This document shows positions 24,046-33,577 of a stretch of 64,000 bases of DNA, piece after piece. The stretch covers positions 186,001 through 250,000 of the forward strand of contig NZ_JAGGLV010000006.1 in assembly GCF_017874735.1 (NCBI RefSeq), in the 5' to 3' direction. A program made the translations under genes and the position numbers. Below the pieces are notes generated by a model. The model was not told where the DNA came from and did no database searches. It was given only the letters and a program-made list of their open reading frames with translations. Numbering within the stretch: the stretch's first letter is position 1; each line of letters begins with the position of its first letter. The DNA comes from Paenibacillus silagei (lineage in GTDB: Bacteria > Bacillota > Bacilli > Paenibacillales > Paenibacillaceae).

Positions 24046-25863
24046 TCAGGAGAGTAACTCCGGCTCCAGCTCCGCCTCTTCCTTCATAAAAGGCAGCATG
24101 AACCGGAAGATCGATCCCCGGTCCTCCTCGCTCTCCACGAAGATCGTTCCGCCCATCAGCTCCACGAGCTGCTTACAGATGGCAAGTCCCAGTCCGGTTC
24201 CGCCGTATTTGCGGTTAATGGACGGATGCAGCTGGGAGAAGGACTGGAAGAGCAGATTCAGCTTGCTGTCGGCAATGCCTACACCGGTATCACGGACCGA
24301 GAACTCCAGCAGATATTCCGGTGAGGCAGGCAGCGGGATGTTCTTGACTGACAAGGTGACACTGCCCCGATCGGTGAATTTCAGCGCGTTGCCGACCAGA
24401 TTGACGATAATCTGGCGCAGCCGGCTCGGATCGGTCGTGACGATGTCCGGCACACTGGTATCTGCCCACCAGCGCAAAGAGAGCTTCTTCTCCTCCGCCT
24501 TTGGAGTGAACAGATCAATAATGCCCTCCAGCATCTCCCGCAGATCGAAGCGTTCGGATTGCAGCGGCATCTTGCCCGCCTCCATCTTGCTGAAATCAAG
24601 GATGTCATTGAGAATCTGCAGCAGGCTGTAGCTGCTGCTGCGCAGAATCTCGGCGTAGCTGCGCTGCTCCTCCCCAAGCTCGGTCTCCAGTAGCAGGTCG
24701 GCCATACCGATCATTCCGTTCATCGGCGTACGGATCTCATGGCTCATCATTGCCAGGAAATCCGACTTGGCCTGTGCGGCCCGCTCTGCCGATTCCTTGG
24801 CGCGGAGAATCTCCCGCTCGTTCGTAATATCGCTGAAGGAAATAACCACACCGCAGATCATCCCTCTGTCCAGCAGCGGAGCGATCCGGTAATTCACGAA
24901 GAAGCTGGTCCCATCCTTGCGCCAGAACACTTCATCCGCCTTGCTGCGGGTAACTCCGTCTTGCAGGGTAAGCGTGATGGGACACTCCAGCAGAGAATGG
25001 AGGGGCGCGCCTCCATGCATGTAATGGATTATCTCCATCATCGGCAGCCCGGTCAGCTCTGACGGCTCGTAGCCCAGCATCTCTGCCCCTTCACGGTTAA
25101 TGAAGATGGTCCGGCCGAGGTTGTCCAGGCCGAAAATCCCGGCAGAGACGGAGTTCAGAATGAGGCTAAGCCGTTTGTCCTCGGCCATCTCGAACACGAA
25201 TTCGGCCTGCGGCAGCTCCTCGTCATCCTTCGCGGCGGCCACTTCATCCGCATACGCAGAACACTCGTCTCCTGCCTGCACATTCCGCTCAGCACCTGCC
25301 GCAAGACTGCTGCTCATGCTCACCCAGCTATGCAGCAGACTGGACAGGGGGCGGTTCCCGGGATCATGGAGGATAGCGAATAAACCGGCAATGCCTTCGT
25401 CTGTGTGAAGCGGCACATAGCGTACCGTAACCCCTGAACCGCAAGCATTTCCCGTTCCCTTGGCACTTCCAGAACTCCCAGCACTCTCAGTACTTCCAGC
25501 ACCAGCACTTACCACATTTCCAGCACTGGTACTTCCCGCACTTCCCGCACCATAATTTCCCTCAGGCTCAGCACCGCCGGCCCCTCTCCCCGTCTCTTCA
25601 TGTCCTTCCGAGGCTTCCACGGCCAGCTCGAAGCTCGATGTAATCCCGGCCAGGGCAGCTGCGAAATGAGCCTCACCGGGCGGATGCATCCGGCAATCGT
25701 TCAGTCTGCCTGCCTCCTCGGCACTTAACATCCGGTTACTGTCCCTGTACCTTCCCTGCCTGTCCAGCACAATGATGAAGTCCGGATGATGATCGAACAA
25801 CGCCCTATAAGCACTTTCACCAGATAGCGCGTTGTCCAGAATAGAAGCCCAGTCCTTAAGCAT
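24046..25863 (-). CDS. Cytosolic PAS-domain sensor histidine kinase
   Basis: A 605-residue kinase without membrane segments. A degenerate PAS domain (~15-75, ALFDHHPDFIIVLDRQGRYRDSN) is followed by a low-complexity Gly/Ser/Ala linker at ~85-135. A second PAS plus PAC follows (~235-350, SVSAGIFGLDNLGRTIFINREGAEMLGYEP). HisKA has phospho-acceptor His375 in MMSHEIRTPMNGM, and the ATPase domain is intact (NLVGNALKFTDRG, DTGVGI, GGTGLGLAICKQL). There is no receiver domain and no response-regulator gene beside it, so it is an orphan kinase here. In spore formers such orphans may feed a phosphorelay; that is speculation. The ATG at 25863 follows GGAGGAGG. Confidence 0.88.
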   Translation of the reverse strand: MLKDWASILDNALSGESAYRALFDHHPDFIIVLDRQGRYRDSNRMLSAEEAGRLNDCRMHPPGEAHFAAALAGITSSFELAVEASEGHEETGRGAGGAEPEGNYGAGSAGSTSAGNVVSAGAGSTESAGSSGSAKGTGNACGSGVTVRYVPLHTDEGIAGLFAILHDPGNRPLSSLLHSWVSMSSSLAAGAERNVQAGDECSAYADEVAAAKDDEELPQAEFVFEMAEDKRLSLILNSVSAGIFGLDNLGRTIFINREGAEMLGYEPSELTGLPMMEIIHYMHGGAPLHSLLECPITLTLQDGVTRSKADEVFWRKDGTSFFVNYRIAPLLDRGMICGVVISFSDITNEREILRAKESAERAAQAKSDFLAMMSHEIRTPMNGMIGMADLLLETELGEEQRSYAEILRSSSYSLLQILNDILDFSKMEAGKMPLQSERFDLREMLEGIIDLFTPKAEEKKLSLRWWADTSVPDIVTTDPSRLRQIIVNLVGNALKFTDRGSVTLSVKNIPLPASPEYLLEFSVRDTGVGIADSKLNLLFQSFSQLHPSINRKYGGTGLGLAICKQLVELMGGTIFVESEEDRGSIFRFMLPFMKEEAELEPELLS

Positions 25864-26021
25864 AGCCCACCTCCTCCGCTGCTCCTTCAACCCTGCTATC
25901 GTTAGCGTCCGAAGACTGCAGAAACGCTCTGATTATGTAGAACTCTCTGAATTAGTTCCTATTATAGCAAAAAAAACGTTAGCGGTCGCCAGAAAAACAT
26001 AGCACTAACCGGGCTGTACAA

Positions 26022-26061
26022 CAACAAAAACAGTGCAAGTCCTTCAGGAGGACCGCACTGT
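26022..26061 (-). terminator. Terminator of the two-component/ABC operon
   Basis: On the minus strand ACAGTGCGGTCC pairs with GGACTTGCACTGT and is followed by TTTTGTTG, 44 bases beyond the permease stop. Confidence 0.8.
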
Positions 26062-26104
26062 CTGCTTCATTTCTAAGAGTGGACCGGCTTCGATTCCGGC
26101 AGCC

Positions 26105-26797
26105 TCAGCTTACATCCTGATGCTCGATATTGCGGATCGAGAAGTAGGCAACCGCCACCCCGGCCAGGGCCAGGCCAACCGAGATCCCGAGCAGGTCACC
26201 CATGCGGAAGCTTCCGTTCCCGAAGCCGGAGGAGATCAGCATCACGATCAGGACGGCGGAGACAATCGTAGCCGGCACCGATTTGCGACGCATCCCGAAA
26301 TATAACGGAATCAGTCCGATACCGGCCGCGTAGAGCGCATCCATTCCCGCTTGCATAGAGTAGGTCATGACCACATCCATCGTCAGCGTTCCCTCAATGA
26401 GGTCAGGCAGGAAATATCCAATACCTGCAAGAATACCGCTGATCACTATATTAGACAGCCAAATAGTAAAGAAGGTAAACAGAAAGACAATAATCAGTTT
26501 GGCCGCCATGAGCATTTTACGCGGTACCGGATACATGAACAGCACTGTGATTGTATTATTCTTATATTCGTCGATGACCAGCTTGCTGATCAGTACAGAG
26601 GCGAAGATGATATAGATTGCTTTTACAAAAACAGATACCCCTTGAAACAAATCGCCATACGTCCCGAAGTCTCCTTCATCCATGCCCGTAAAAGCAATGA
26701 GAATCATGAAGCCCAGAATGGCCAAATCCGCAATCAGCACGCCCTTAAGAAAAGTGAATTTACTCTTGCGCAGCTCCAGCCGGATTAACTTAAACAT
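26105..26797 (-). CDS. ABC-2 type transporter permease
   Basis: A 230-residue integral membrane protein with about six helices. It belongs to the small ABC-2 permeases of bacitracin/lantibiotic resistance exporters (MFKLIRLELRKSKFTFLKGVLIADLAILGFMI start; RLELRK is typical). It overlaps the ATPase gene by eight bases and is the last gene of the response regulator, kinase, ATPase, permease operon. With the ATPase it probably removes a peptide antibiotic from the membrane; the actual substrate is unknown. Confidence 0.85.
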   Translation of the reverse strand: MFKLIRLELRKSKFTFLKGVLIADLAILGFMILIAFTGMDEGDFGTYGDLFQGVSVFVKAIYIIFASVLISKLVIDEYKNNTITVLFMYPVPRKMLMAAKLIIVFLFTFFTIWLSNIVISGILAGIGYFLPDLIEGTLTMDVVMTYSMQAGMDALYAAGIGLIPLYFGMRRKSVPATIVSAVLIVMLISSGFGNGSFRMGDLLGISVGLALAGVAVAYFSIRNIEHQDVS

Positions 26798-27707
26798 GGT
26801 TGACGCCCCCCATCAGTTCCACAAAATGATCCTCCAGCGAATGATGCTTCTTGCTCATACTCTCCAGCTCCACCTCTGCTGCGGACAGGGCCCGGCTCAG
26901 CTCTAGCTGCGGGATGTCTTCATAGACACGAATGGTCCGCGGATCAAGCACCTTGTAATTGCGGAGGCCCAGCTTCCCCTCCAGGACGAAGACGGCTTTC
27001 GTGCACTCGCTGGTCACCAGCTCGATATACTGGGTTTGCTGGCTCCGGATCGTATCCATTGCCACCTGCTCCACCAGCACCCCTTCACGGATTACGCCGA
27101 TCGTGTCGGCAATCTGCTCGATTTCGCCCAGAATATGGCTGGAGATCAGCAGTGTCATGCCATAATCACGGCTCAGCATACGGAACACCTCGCGCAGCTC
27201 CTTGATTCCAAGCGGGTCCAGCCCGTTGATCGGTTCATCGAGGATCAGCAGCTCCGGCTTGGTCATGACCGCTCTGGCAATGCCCAGCCGCTGCTTCATC
27301 CCCAGGGAGAAATTCTTCACCGGTTTGCTGTCCACGGCTCTCAGCTTCACTAATTCGAGCGCTTCCTCTATCGCATTGGCATCATAAAAACCCATATACT
27401 CCCCATGCAGCGCCAGATTCTCGCGGGCACTCAGCTTGTCGTAGAACACCGGGTATTCAATAATGCTGCCCATGCGCTTAAGCATGTCGTAAGAGCGGTG
27501 GGTCATCTTCTCCCCGGCAAATTCAATCTCGCCCGCCGTCGGCTTCACCAGATTCGTGATCATTTTCATCACCGTTGTTTTGCCGGCGCCGTTCGGTCCC
27601 AGGAATCCGTAAATTTCACCCTGCTTAATCTCCATATTCACACTGCTAACAATTTCCTTATCCTCATAGACCTTGGTCAGATCCCATGTCCGGAGTATCG
27701 TTGTCAT
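26790..27707 (-). CDS. ABC transporter ATP-binding protein, BcrA type
   Basis: A 305-residue ATPase. Walker A is GFLGPNGAGKTTVMKMI, the signature is NFSLGMKQRLGIARA, and Walker B is LLILDEPINGLDP, followed by the H-loop ISSHILGEIEQIAD. The FSLGMKQR form and the ~80-residue C-terminal extension are typical of bacitracin- and lantibiotic-exporter ATPases. It powers the permease encoded next. It lies 104 bases after the histidine kinase gene on the same strand. Confidence 0.9.
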   Translation of the reverse strand: MTTILRTWDLTKVYEDKEIVSSVNMEIKQGEIYGFLGPNGAGKTTVMKMITNLVKPTAGEIEFAGEKMTHRSYDMLKRMGSIIEYPVFYDKLSARENLALHGEYMGFYDANAIEEALELVKLRAVDSKPVKNFSLGMKQRLGIARAVMTKPELLILDEPINGLDPLGIKELREVFRMLSRDYGMTLLISSHILGEIEQIADTIGVIREGVLVEQVAMDTIRSQQTQYIELVTSECTKAVFVLEGKLGLRNYKVLDPRTIRVYEDIPQLELSRALSAAEVELESMSKKHHSLEDHFVELMGGVNHV

Positions 27708-27811
27708 TTTCCGTTATCCCCTTTAGCATCGTCTTGTTCTTCCTGGTATTTATTCTACAGGGCGGAATTTGCTTTTTTCTTACTGAAATCTTACTTAATT
27801 CTTAAGAAGCT

Positions 27812-28747
27812 TCAGAAGGACTGTCTGGGAAAAGAGAGCGTAAATGCCGTACGCACATTCGGCTGGCTGCTCAGGGAAATAGTCCCGTTCATCTGCTCGG
27901 TCAGCCGCTTCGTAATCGTCAGTCCCAGGCCGCTGCCCTGATAGTCGCGGTTACGCGAATCCTCCAGGGTGTACAGCCGCTCGAACACCTTATCCTCGTG
28001 GCCTTCGGCGATGCCCTTGCCCCGGTCCCACACTTCTATGCAGACCCGTCCGGCGTCAGGGTACAGCTTCAGCCCCAGCACTCCCCCTGCATTACCGTAG
28101 GTAATCGCGTTGGAGAGCAGATTCGTCAGAATCCGGTCCAGTGCCTCATCGTTGCCCATGATATGAAGAGGCTCTTCCGGGATCTCAATCTGCACTTCCG
28201 TGCCGCTCTCACTAAGCAGATCATAGAAGGAGAGAATATTCCGGCGGCAGACCTCGCCCAGCTCTACCCGCGAGAGCGGGATATCCCGGTCCCCCGACTC
28301 CAGCTTCGCCAGATCAAAGAACCGGTTCATCAGCACAATGACCTCACCTGCCTTGGTATGAATCGTCCGCAGCATCCGTTCCTGCTCTTCCTTGGATATC
28401 GCCTCATCATGCAGCAGCGTCTCAATATAGCCCAGCACCACCGTCAGGGGCGTCTTCAGATCATGCGACACATTCGCCAGCATTCCGCGCATGGATTGCT
28501 CCAGCTTACTCCGCTTAGCCGCTCCCTGATGATTGACATCCAGCAGCCGGTTCAGGTCGGTCAGCAGCTGCTGCACCTGCGGACTGCTGCTCATCAGCAG
28601 CAGCCGCTCATGCGATCCGCCTTCTATAATGCTCTCCAGCTTATAGTGAATGTAGTCCAACTGGCGGGCATGCTGCCGTGATTTCAAGAACTGTAACGTA
28701 GTGACCACAAGCAACAGTACAAGTAGAACCAGCAACAGAATAATCAC
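27812..28747 (-). CDS. Sensor histidine kinase, short-input type
   Basis: A 311-residue kinase. One hydrophobic segment at the extreme N-terminus (VIILLLVLLVLLLVVTTLQFL) anchors it, with no extracellular domain. The HisKA domain has His95 in ANVSHDLKTPLTVVLGYIETLL; the ATPase domain shows NLLSNAITYGN, DRGKGI and GSGLGLTITKRL. Lack of an outer domain next to an ABC exporter suggests sensing through the membrane or the transporter, as in bacitracin systems. The start is a GTG overlapping the regulator's TGA (GTGA), which fits a coupled pair; an upstream in-frame start would lie deeper in the regulator gene. Confidence 0.87.
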   Translation of the reverse strand: MIILLLVLLVLLLVVTTLQFLKSRQHARQLDYIHYKLESIIEGGSHERLLLMSSSPQVQQLLTDLNRLLDVNHQGAAKRSKLEQSMRGMLANVSHDLKTPLTVVLGYIETLLHDEAISKEEQERMLRTIHTKAGEVIVLMNRFFDLAKLESGDRDIPLSRVELGEVCRRNILSFYDLLSESGTEVQIEIPEEPLHIMGNDEALDRILTNLLSNAITYGNAGGVLGLKLYPDAGRVCIEVWDRGKGIAEGHEDKVFERLYTLEDSRNRDYQGSGLGLTITKRLTEQMNGTISLSSQPNVRTAFTLSFPRQSF

Positions 28748-29493
28748 AGCAGCACATCCCCCAGCTTGTAGCCGATCCCCCACAGCGTTTTGATATACTC
28801 CGGATGGGAGGGATCATCCTCGATTTTCTCGCGCAATCTGCGCATATGTACATTAATTACATTCTCATCGCCATAATAATCCTCTTCCCAGACTTGGCTG
28901 TAGATCTGCGCCTTGGTGAATACCCGGCCCGGACTGCTCACGAACAGCTTCAGGATGTGGAACTCCTTGGCGGTCAGCTTCAGCTCTTGCCCATTCTTCC
29001 GCACCGAGAAATTATCCAGGTCCACACTCAGCCCGCGCAGCTCGATTCCCTTCGGCTTCTCCGGCTGTGTCTCTCCGCCATCCTGCACCCCGCTCACGGC
29101 AGCAGCCTGGCTTCCAGATGCAGCATACCCCGCCCGGCGGATCGCCGCCTTCACCCGGGCCGCCAGTTCAATCATCGAGAACGGCTTGGTAATATAATCA
29201 TCCGCGCCGAAGCCCAGCCCCAGCGCCTTATCCACATCGCTGTCCTTTGCCGACATAATCAGCACCGGCACAAGGCTGCCGCTGCGGATCATCTGCAGCA
29301 CATCCGTGCCGCTGCGCTTCGGCAGCATCAGATCCAGCAGCACCAGATCATAAGGAAGACCTCCGACGAACTTGCTCACCGCCGCTTCCCCGTCATATGC
29401 GGTCTCTACCTCGTAGCCCTCTTTGGTCAAATAAGAATGAACCATTTCGCTGATCGCTTCATCATCTTCGATCAGCAGCACCCTCTGTTGCAT
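28744..29493 (-). CDS. OmpR family response regulator
   Basis: A 249-residue two-domain regulator. The receiver (1-120) has the acidic pair in LLIEDDEAIS, phospho-acceptor Asp54 in YDLVLLDLMLPKRSG and the lysine in DDYITKPFS. A ~25-residue linker rich in Ala/Ser/Gly is inserted before the winged-helix DNA-binding domain (~155-245: LTAKEFHILKLFVSSPGRVFTKAQIY, then VINVHMRRLREKIEDDPSHPEYIKTLWGIGYKL). It heads an operon with its kinase and an ABC-2 exporter and probably induces that exporter. Confidence 0.92.
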   Translation of the reverse strand: MQQRVLLIEDDEAISEMVHSYLTKEGYEVETAYDGEAAVSKFVGGLPYDLVLLDLMLPKRSGTDVLQMIRSGSLVPVLIMSAKDSDVDKALGLGFGADDYITKPFSMIELAARVKAAIRRAGYAASGSQAAAVSGVQDGGETQPEKPKGIELRGLSVDLDNFSVRKNGQELKLTAKEFHILKLFVSSPGRVFTKAQIYSQVWEEDYYGDENVINVHMRRLREKIEDDPSHPEYIKTLWGIGYKLGDVLL

Positions 29494-29615
29494 AATGAAC
29501 CTCCCGTACTCCTATTTGTTAAAGTATATCAATGCTGCAGACGCGATTCTACTAAAAAGAGCTAACCATACATACGGTTGTGTACTGAATGACTATTGAA
29601 TAAGGTTTACATGCA

Positions 29616-29662
29616 ACAGAGCAGCGGCTCTCCGGCAATGGGAGAAGCGCTGCTCTGTTTTT
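29616..29662. terminator. Strong hairpin beyond the SLH gene
   Basis: ACAGAGCAGCG pairs with CGCTGCTCTGT, with an inner CTCC/GGAG stem. The T-run (TTTTT) is on the plus strand, although the adjacent SLH gene ends from the minus side. It may work for the minus transcript less efficiently. Confidence 0.6.
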
Positions 29663-29687
29663 CCAGATCATCTGCTGTATTCGGTTA

Positions 29688-32504
29688 TTATTCCTTAGCC
29701 AAAATAATATCGAGGGGATCAACAAGCAAGCCCTCTTCAACTTTAAATATACGATTTATATCGATTCTCTTTTGATGCTCAGCATCCCAATAGAATAATA
29801 CATCGTATTCCCCATCCGGCAGATAAAAATCAAAATTGCCATTGGTAACTGTTGCTGCATAGGAAAGCGGAGAATCCGTACCGGCCTCAGTAATCATTAG
29901 CACTCCATTAGCATGTGGAGTTCCATCCTCATTATAGATCTTGCCTGATATTGCTAAAGGTACCTTGATATCAATCGGTCCGGCGGCAGGTTCACCATTG
30001 ACAATTGTTATCTGTGTGCGTAAGGCTATACTTTCTGAATTCTTAATGTTCAGCAGCTGTATGTTATAGTCGCCATCCGGTAAATAAAGATCAAACTTAC
30101 CTGCAACCACAGGGACCCTGTAAATTCCGTAATTCTGAGCATTCATTTCTCTAATTTCCAGCCATCCGTCGTCAATCGGGGAGCCATCCACGAAGCTAAT
30201 GTTTCCTTCAATTTTTGGAGGCAATTTTATATCCAGATTGCTCTTGCCGTCAATGACCTCAAATAAATAATTAATTCTTAATTGATTGTTGGTTTCGCCA
30301 TAGATTAACATTTCTACGTTATAATGACCGTCCGGTAGATTAAAGTTGAACCTGCCTGCTTGGATTTCGGCACTATACCAGCCAAGCGGTCCGCTGTCTA
30401 AGCGCTGTACAATAATTTCCCCATTCTCAAATGCGGTCCCGTCCGAATACTGGATCGTACCGGCCTGCTGCTCAGGAATGAGAATATGCACTTCTCTATC
30501 TGCCTTGCCATTCATAATGTAAAACATATAGTAGAGTGAAATGATCTCTTGTGTAGTTGTGGAACGCAGCGAGTAAATCTTGTACGGCCCATCCGGCAAA
30601 TCTATTGAGAATTCCCCGTTCGTCAGTGCAGCGGTGTAAATCATATGATCGCTATCCCGTTCTAGGTACAAGATGCCTGTATCAACAGCCTTCCCGTCTG
30701 CACGCTCAATGAAACCTTTTACAACACCATGATTTACAATGGGCGGTGTAGGTGCCACCGTTGACCCAGGTGTAGGTATTGGCCCTGGGAATGTTGATGA
30801 TGGCGAAGGTGTCGGTGAAAACACCGCTGTTGGTGTCGCTAACGGCGACGGTGACGGTGAAGTCACCGCCGTTGGCGTCGCTGTTGATTCTGGTGTTGGT
30901 GCTGGTGTTGGTTCCTCCGTCGGTTCTGGTGTTGGCACTGGTGTTGGTTCCTCCGTCGGTTCTGGTGTTGGCACCGGTGTTGGTTCCTCCGTCGGGACTG
31001 GTGTTGGAGCCGGTGTCGGTTCTTCCGTCGGGACTGGTGTCGGCGTCGCTGCTGGCGCCGGTGTCTCTACCGTACTGCCACCTCCATCGCCTCCACCAGC
31101 TCCTCCCCCTCCGCCGCCAACTAGTACAGCCGCTGTTGGGGCCGCCGAAGACGCAGCAACCGTTAGATCAGAACCGGCTATATTTACTTTCACATCTGCC
31201 GGAACATCTGTGCCGATCGTAAGTTTACCTGGAGCATTCTCCATCGTAATGCCCGAAGCGTTGACAACCGCATTCCCGATGTTGCCTTTACCTGATATTT
31301 GTATACCGGCGTTCATTGTCATGGACTTGATATTGCTGCTATTGGACAATTTATTACTGCCCGCTGTTTTATCAAGATTGACTGCCTCCACAGTGCCCCC
31401 GCTGAGTTCGATGTTAAGGCGTGAGGCAAGAATATTTACAGCCTTGAAGCTACCGGTCAACAGAATGCGGGCATCCGCTGGAATTTCAGGAGATAACGTG
31501 AGAGTGCTGATCTCAGCTCCGGTGAGGGATTCAACGGCAGCAGCGGACTGAATCTGAAGGTTATGGATTTGGGTCTTTCCTTCAGCGACCACTCTTACAC
31601 TGCCATCTTCCTTGTCAACACGTACAGAACCCAGTGTGGAATCGGCAAGATGAATACTGTTCACCCCGCCGCCTTCAATTGCGGTATTGCCTTTTACTGT
31701 TACATTCTGGAGCCGCACATCGCCTTCAGCTATGCCTTCTCCCAGCAGCAGATCTCCAGTGATATTCATATTACGGAGTGTGATACCCGGCACGCTGACC
31801 ACTACATCACTGTCTACTTCCGACATTCCTGACAACGGACCATATATACCTGGGGTTTCATAGATGATTACATATTCATCGGAATCTGCATTTAGCACCG
31901 ATAGAGCCCTATCCAAAATGACTACGGTCTCTGCCCGGCTTGCAAAAGCGAGGGGCCGAAAGTTCCCATCACCGGAACCCTTCATGATACCTTGTTCACT
32001 GACAGCCCCGATCGCACCTTTGCTCCAAGCTGCACTCTTAGTAATATCCTTGAACTCAGGAGCCGCAGCCGGTGCTGTCAGCTTGAGCAGCTTGCTGATG
32101 ATCACAGCCAGCTCTTGCCGGTTGATCTTCTGATCAGGCTTAAAGGCCCCATCCTCGTAGCCTTGAATGTAACCTGCAGCATTAGCCTGCAAAATACTTG
32201 AATAATACCATTTACTGCTGGAGATATCGTTAAAATTAGCTTTTTTCGTTTCAGTGAATCCAAAAGCCCTATTAATCAAAACCGTTAATTCCGCCCGGGT
32301 GACCGGGTTATCCGGCTTGAATTCCCCATCCGGGTAGCCGGAGATCAGACCTTGATCCATCCATTTACTGATTTGATTCTTGGCCCAGTTTCCTGCCAGA
32401 TCCGGCGCATTACCCGCAAAAGCTGCGCCTGCCGGCAATATCGCAAGACATATGGCTAGTGCTCCAGCGACTACTTTTTTGCTTACACTTCTTTTAATAA
32501 ACAA
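29688..32504 (-). CDS. SLH-domain cell-surface protein with beta-helix and four C-terminal repeat modules
   Basis: A 938-residue exported protein. Signal peptide 1-30 (cut after AAFA). Three SLH modules span ~32-210 (WAKNQISKWMDQGLISGYPDGEFKPDNPVTRAEL and two more) and would anchor it to pyruvylated cell-wall polymer. Residues ~215-460 alternate short hydrophobic and polar stretches as in a right-handed beta-helix. A Gly run (~468-482) leads to a Pro/Thr/Glu wall-spanning linker (TPVPTEEPTPAP type, ~485-595). Four ~75-residue carboxypeptidase-regulatory-like modules follow, each with a G-x-F-x-(4)-LPDG-x-Y motif. No catalytic domain is visible, so it may be structural or adhesive. Its last module ends at the C-terminus. 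Confidence 0.85.
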   Translation of the reverse strand: MFIKRSVSKKVVAGALAICLAILPAGAAFAGNAPDLAGNWAKNQISKWMDQGLISGYPDGEFKPDNPVTRAELTVLINRAFGFTETKKANFNDISSSKWYYSSILQANAAGYIQGYEDGAFKPDQKINRQELAVIISKLLKLTAPAAAPEFKDITKSAAWSKGAIGAVSEQGIMKGSGDGNFRPLAFASRAETVVILDRALSVLNADSDEYVIIYETPGIYGPLSGMSEVDSDVVVSVPGITLRNMNITGDLLLGEGIAEGDVRLQNVTVKGNTAIEGGGVNSIHLADSTLGSVRVDKEDGSVRVVAEGKTQIHNLQIQSAAAVESLTGAEISTLTLSPEIPADARILLTGSFKAVNILASRLNIELSGGTVEAVNLDKTAGSNKLSNSSNIKSMTMNAGIQISGKGNIGNAVVNASGITMENAPGKLTIGTDVPADVKVNIAGSDLTVAASSAAPTAAVLVGGGGGGAGGGDGGGSTVETPAPAATPTPVPTEEPTPAPTPVPTEEPTPVPTPEPTEEPTPVPTPEPTEEPTPAPTPESTATPTAVTSPSPSPLATPTAVFSPTPSPSSTFPGPIPTPGSTVAPTPPIVNHGVVKGFIERADGKAVDTGILYLERDSDHMIYTAALTNGEFSIDLPDGPYKIYSLRSTTTQEIISLYYMFYIMNGKADREVHILIPEQQAGTIQYSDGTAFENGEIIVQRLDSGPLGWYSAEIQAGRFNFNLPDGHYNVEMLIYGETNNQLRINYLFEVIDGKSNLDIKLPPKIEGNISFVDGSPIDDGWLEIREMNAQNYGIYRVPVVAGKFDLYLPDGDYNIQLLNIKNSESIALRTQITIVNGEPAAGPIDIKVPLAISGKIYNEDGTPHANGVLMITEAGTDSPLSYAATVTNGNFDFYLPDGEYDVLFYWDAEHQKRIDINRIFKVEEGLLVDPLDIILAKE

Positions 32505-32803
32505 ACTGATTCCCCCGACTATGTAGTTATAAAAGCATACAAATTATAAATTTCCTTGCTCTAACTAATCCTTAAGCCCTATGAATCCGTTAAAATTATA
32601 GCATGATTCCGGTAAAAGATTGGTATATTTCCGGATTTTATTTTCTAACCGGGAAAGTGAAAATACCGCCTAATGACTGCCCGTTTCTAGTCATATCATC
32701 CAGTCTATGAATTCTGCGAACCTGACAGGCTGTCGTCCAGTTCCTCCTATTATAATGAATGATATAATCTCTTATTCAATCTGACAGACAAGGTGGTATG
32801 ATC

Positions 32804-33295
32804 ATGGCAACCAAAACCAATAAGCAGCTCATTCTTGAATTCGAATCCTTCATCCCCTATATTCAATCGCTGGACAGCATGGAAGATGCAGACTGGGAGG
32901 CTCCGCTGGAGGCCGGAAAATGGTCCCTGCAGGATGTCCTTTGCCACATCATGCTGTGGGACAAATACTTTTATGAGGAGGCCCTGGTCAAAATCCAAGA
33001 AGGCCTGCCGCTGACAGCCGCACATCTGGACTTCAATGCATTCAATGCCAATGCGGTTCTATACGCCAGGACAGTAACCCGGCAGGAAGCCATCCGGCAA
33101 TTCGTCCTGTACCGGACCAAGATTACCGGACTTGCGGCCTCCTTCAGCGATGCGGCGCTAGAACAGAATCATCCCGATGGTGACGGCAAGAAATTCAGTA
33201 TCCGCAAGTATCTGAGAGATTTCATCTCCCACGACAAGCATCACAAGAAGCAGATAGAGAAATATGCAGCAACGGTTGCAGTCACTAAAGCATAA
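32804..33295 (+). CDS. DinB/ClbS-like four-helix protein
   Basis: A 163-residue protein of the DinB superfamily, close to the ClbS/DfsB branch (TNKQLILEFESFIPYIQSL, then KWSLQDVLCHIMLWDKYFYEEAL). The putative metal-site histidines are in LCHIMLWD and SHDKHHKKQI. Family members include thiol-dependent S-transferases and the colibactin-resistance hydrolase; no function can be assigned here. The ATG at 32804 lies seven bases after AGGTGG; an ATG six bases upstream is too close to that site. It is monocistronic. Confidence 0.8.
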   Translation: MATKTNKQLILEFESFIPYIQSLDSMEDADWEAPLEAGKWSLQDVLCHIMLWDKYFYEEALVKIQEGLPLTAAHLDFNAFNANAVLYARTVTRQEAIRQFVLYRTKITGLAASFSDAALEQNHPDGDGKKFSIRKYLRDFISHDKHHKKQIEKYAATVAVTKA

Positions 33296-33349
33296 AACTG
33301 CGGCCCCGTCTGTCCACTGAAATCTGGATAGATGGAGCCGCAGTTTTTA
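33294..33349 (+). terminator. Terminator of the DinB-like gene
   Basis: AAAACTGCGGC pairs with GCCGCAGTTTTT. The U-tract is on the plus strand. Confidence 0.8.
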
Positions 33350-33391
33350 TCATTCTTTTGGATATAAACGATGCTTAATCTTGATTCCTAA

Positions 33392-33577
33392 TCACAATAT
33401 CGAACCTCTCATGAACCGGATGCATGAATAATTATACTGAATTCTACGCTGTTCATAGGACTTCATTAAGTATCCGATATCCGTGCCCCGCTCAGCCACA
33501 TCCCGGATCCCCCTGCGCCTCAGCTCGGTCTCCCCATCCGTGTGCAGGTATACTTTGAGGTCATACAGCCTATTGCC
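33392..33577 (-). pseudogene. C-terminal relic resembling a uridine-kinase-like protein
   Basis: About 60 codons read RLYDLKVYLHTDGETELRRR, GIRDVAERGTDIGYLMKSYE and QRRIQYNYS. This resembles the last part of uridine-kinase-like P-loop proteins (DLKVYLDTDxETRLxRRxxRDxxERG pattern). No start, P-loop or N-terminal part is present. The frame continues open into the GH105 gene only as an out-of-frame shadow. It looks like the surviving tail of a gene cut by the arrival of the pectin genes. The similarity is judged by eye. Confidence 0.5.

Noticed and set aside
25890..26000. Third copy of the paired maltose-locus element
   Set aside because: It shares only short pieces (CGTTAGCG, TCTGATT) without the block order or the hairpin.
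30739..31551. 270-codon Gly/Val-rich frame on the plus strand
   Set aside because: It is the antisense of the Pro/Thr/Glu linker and Gly run of the SLH protein.
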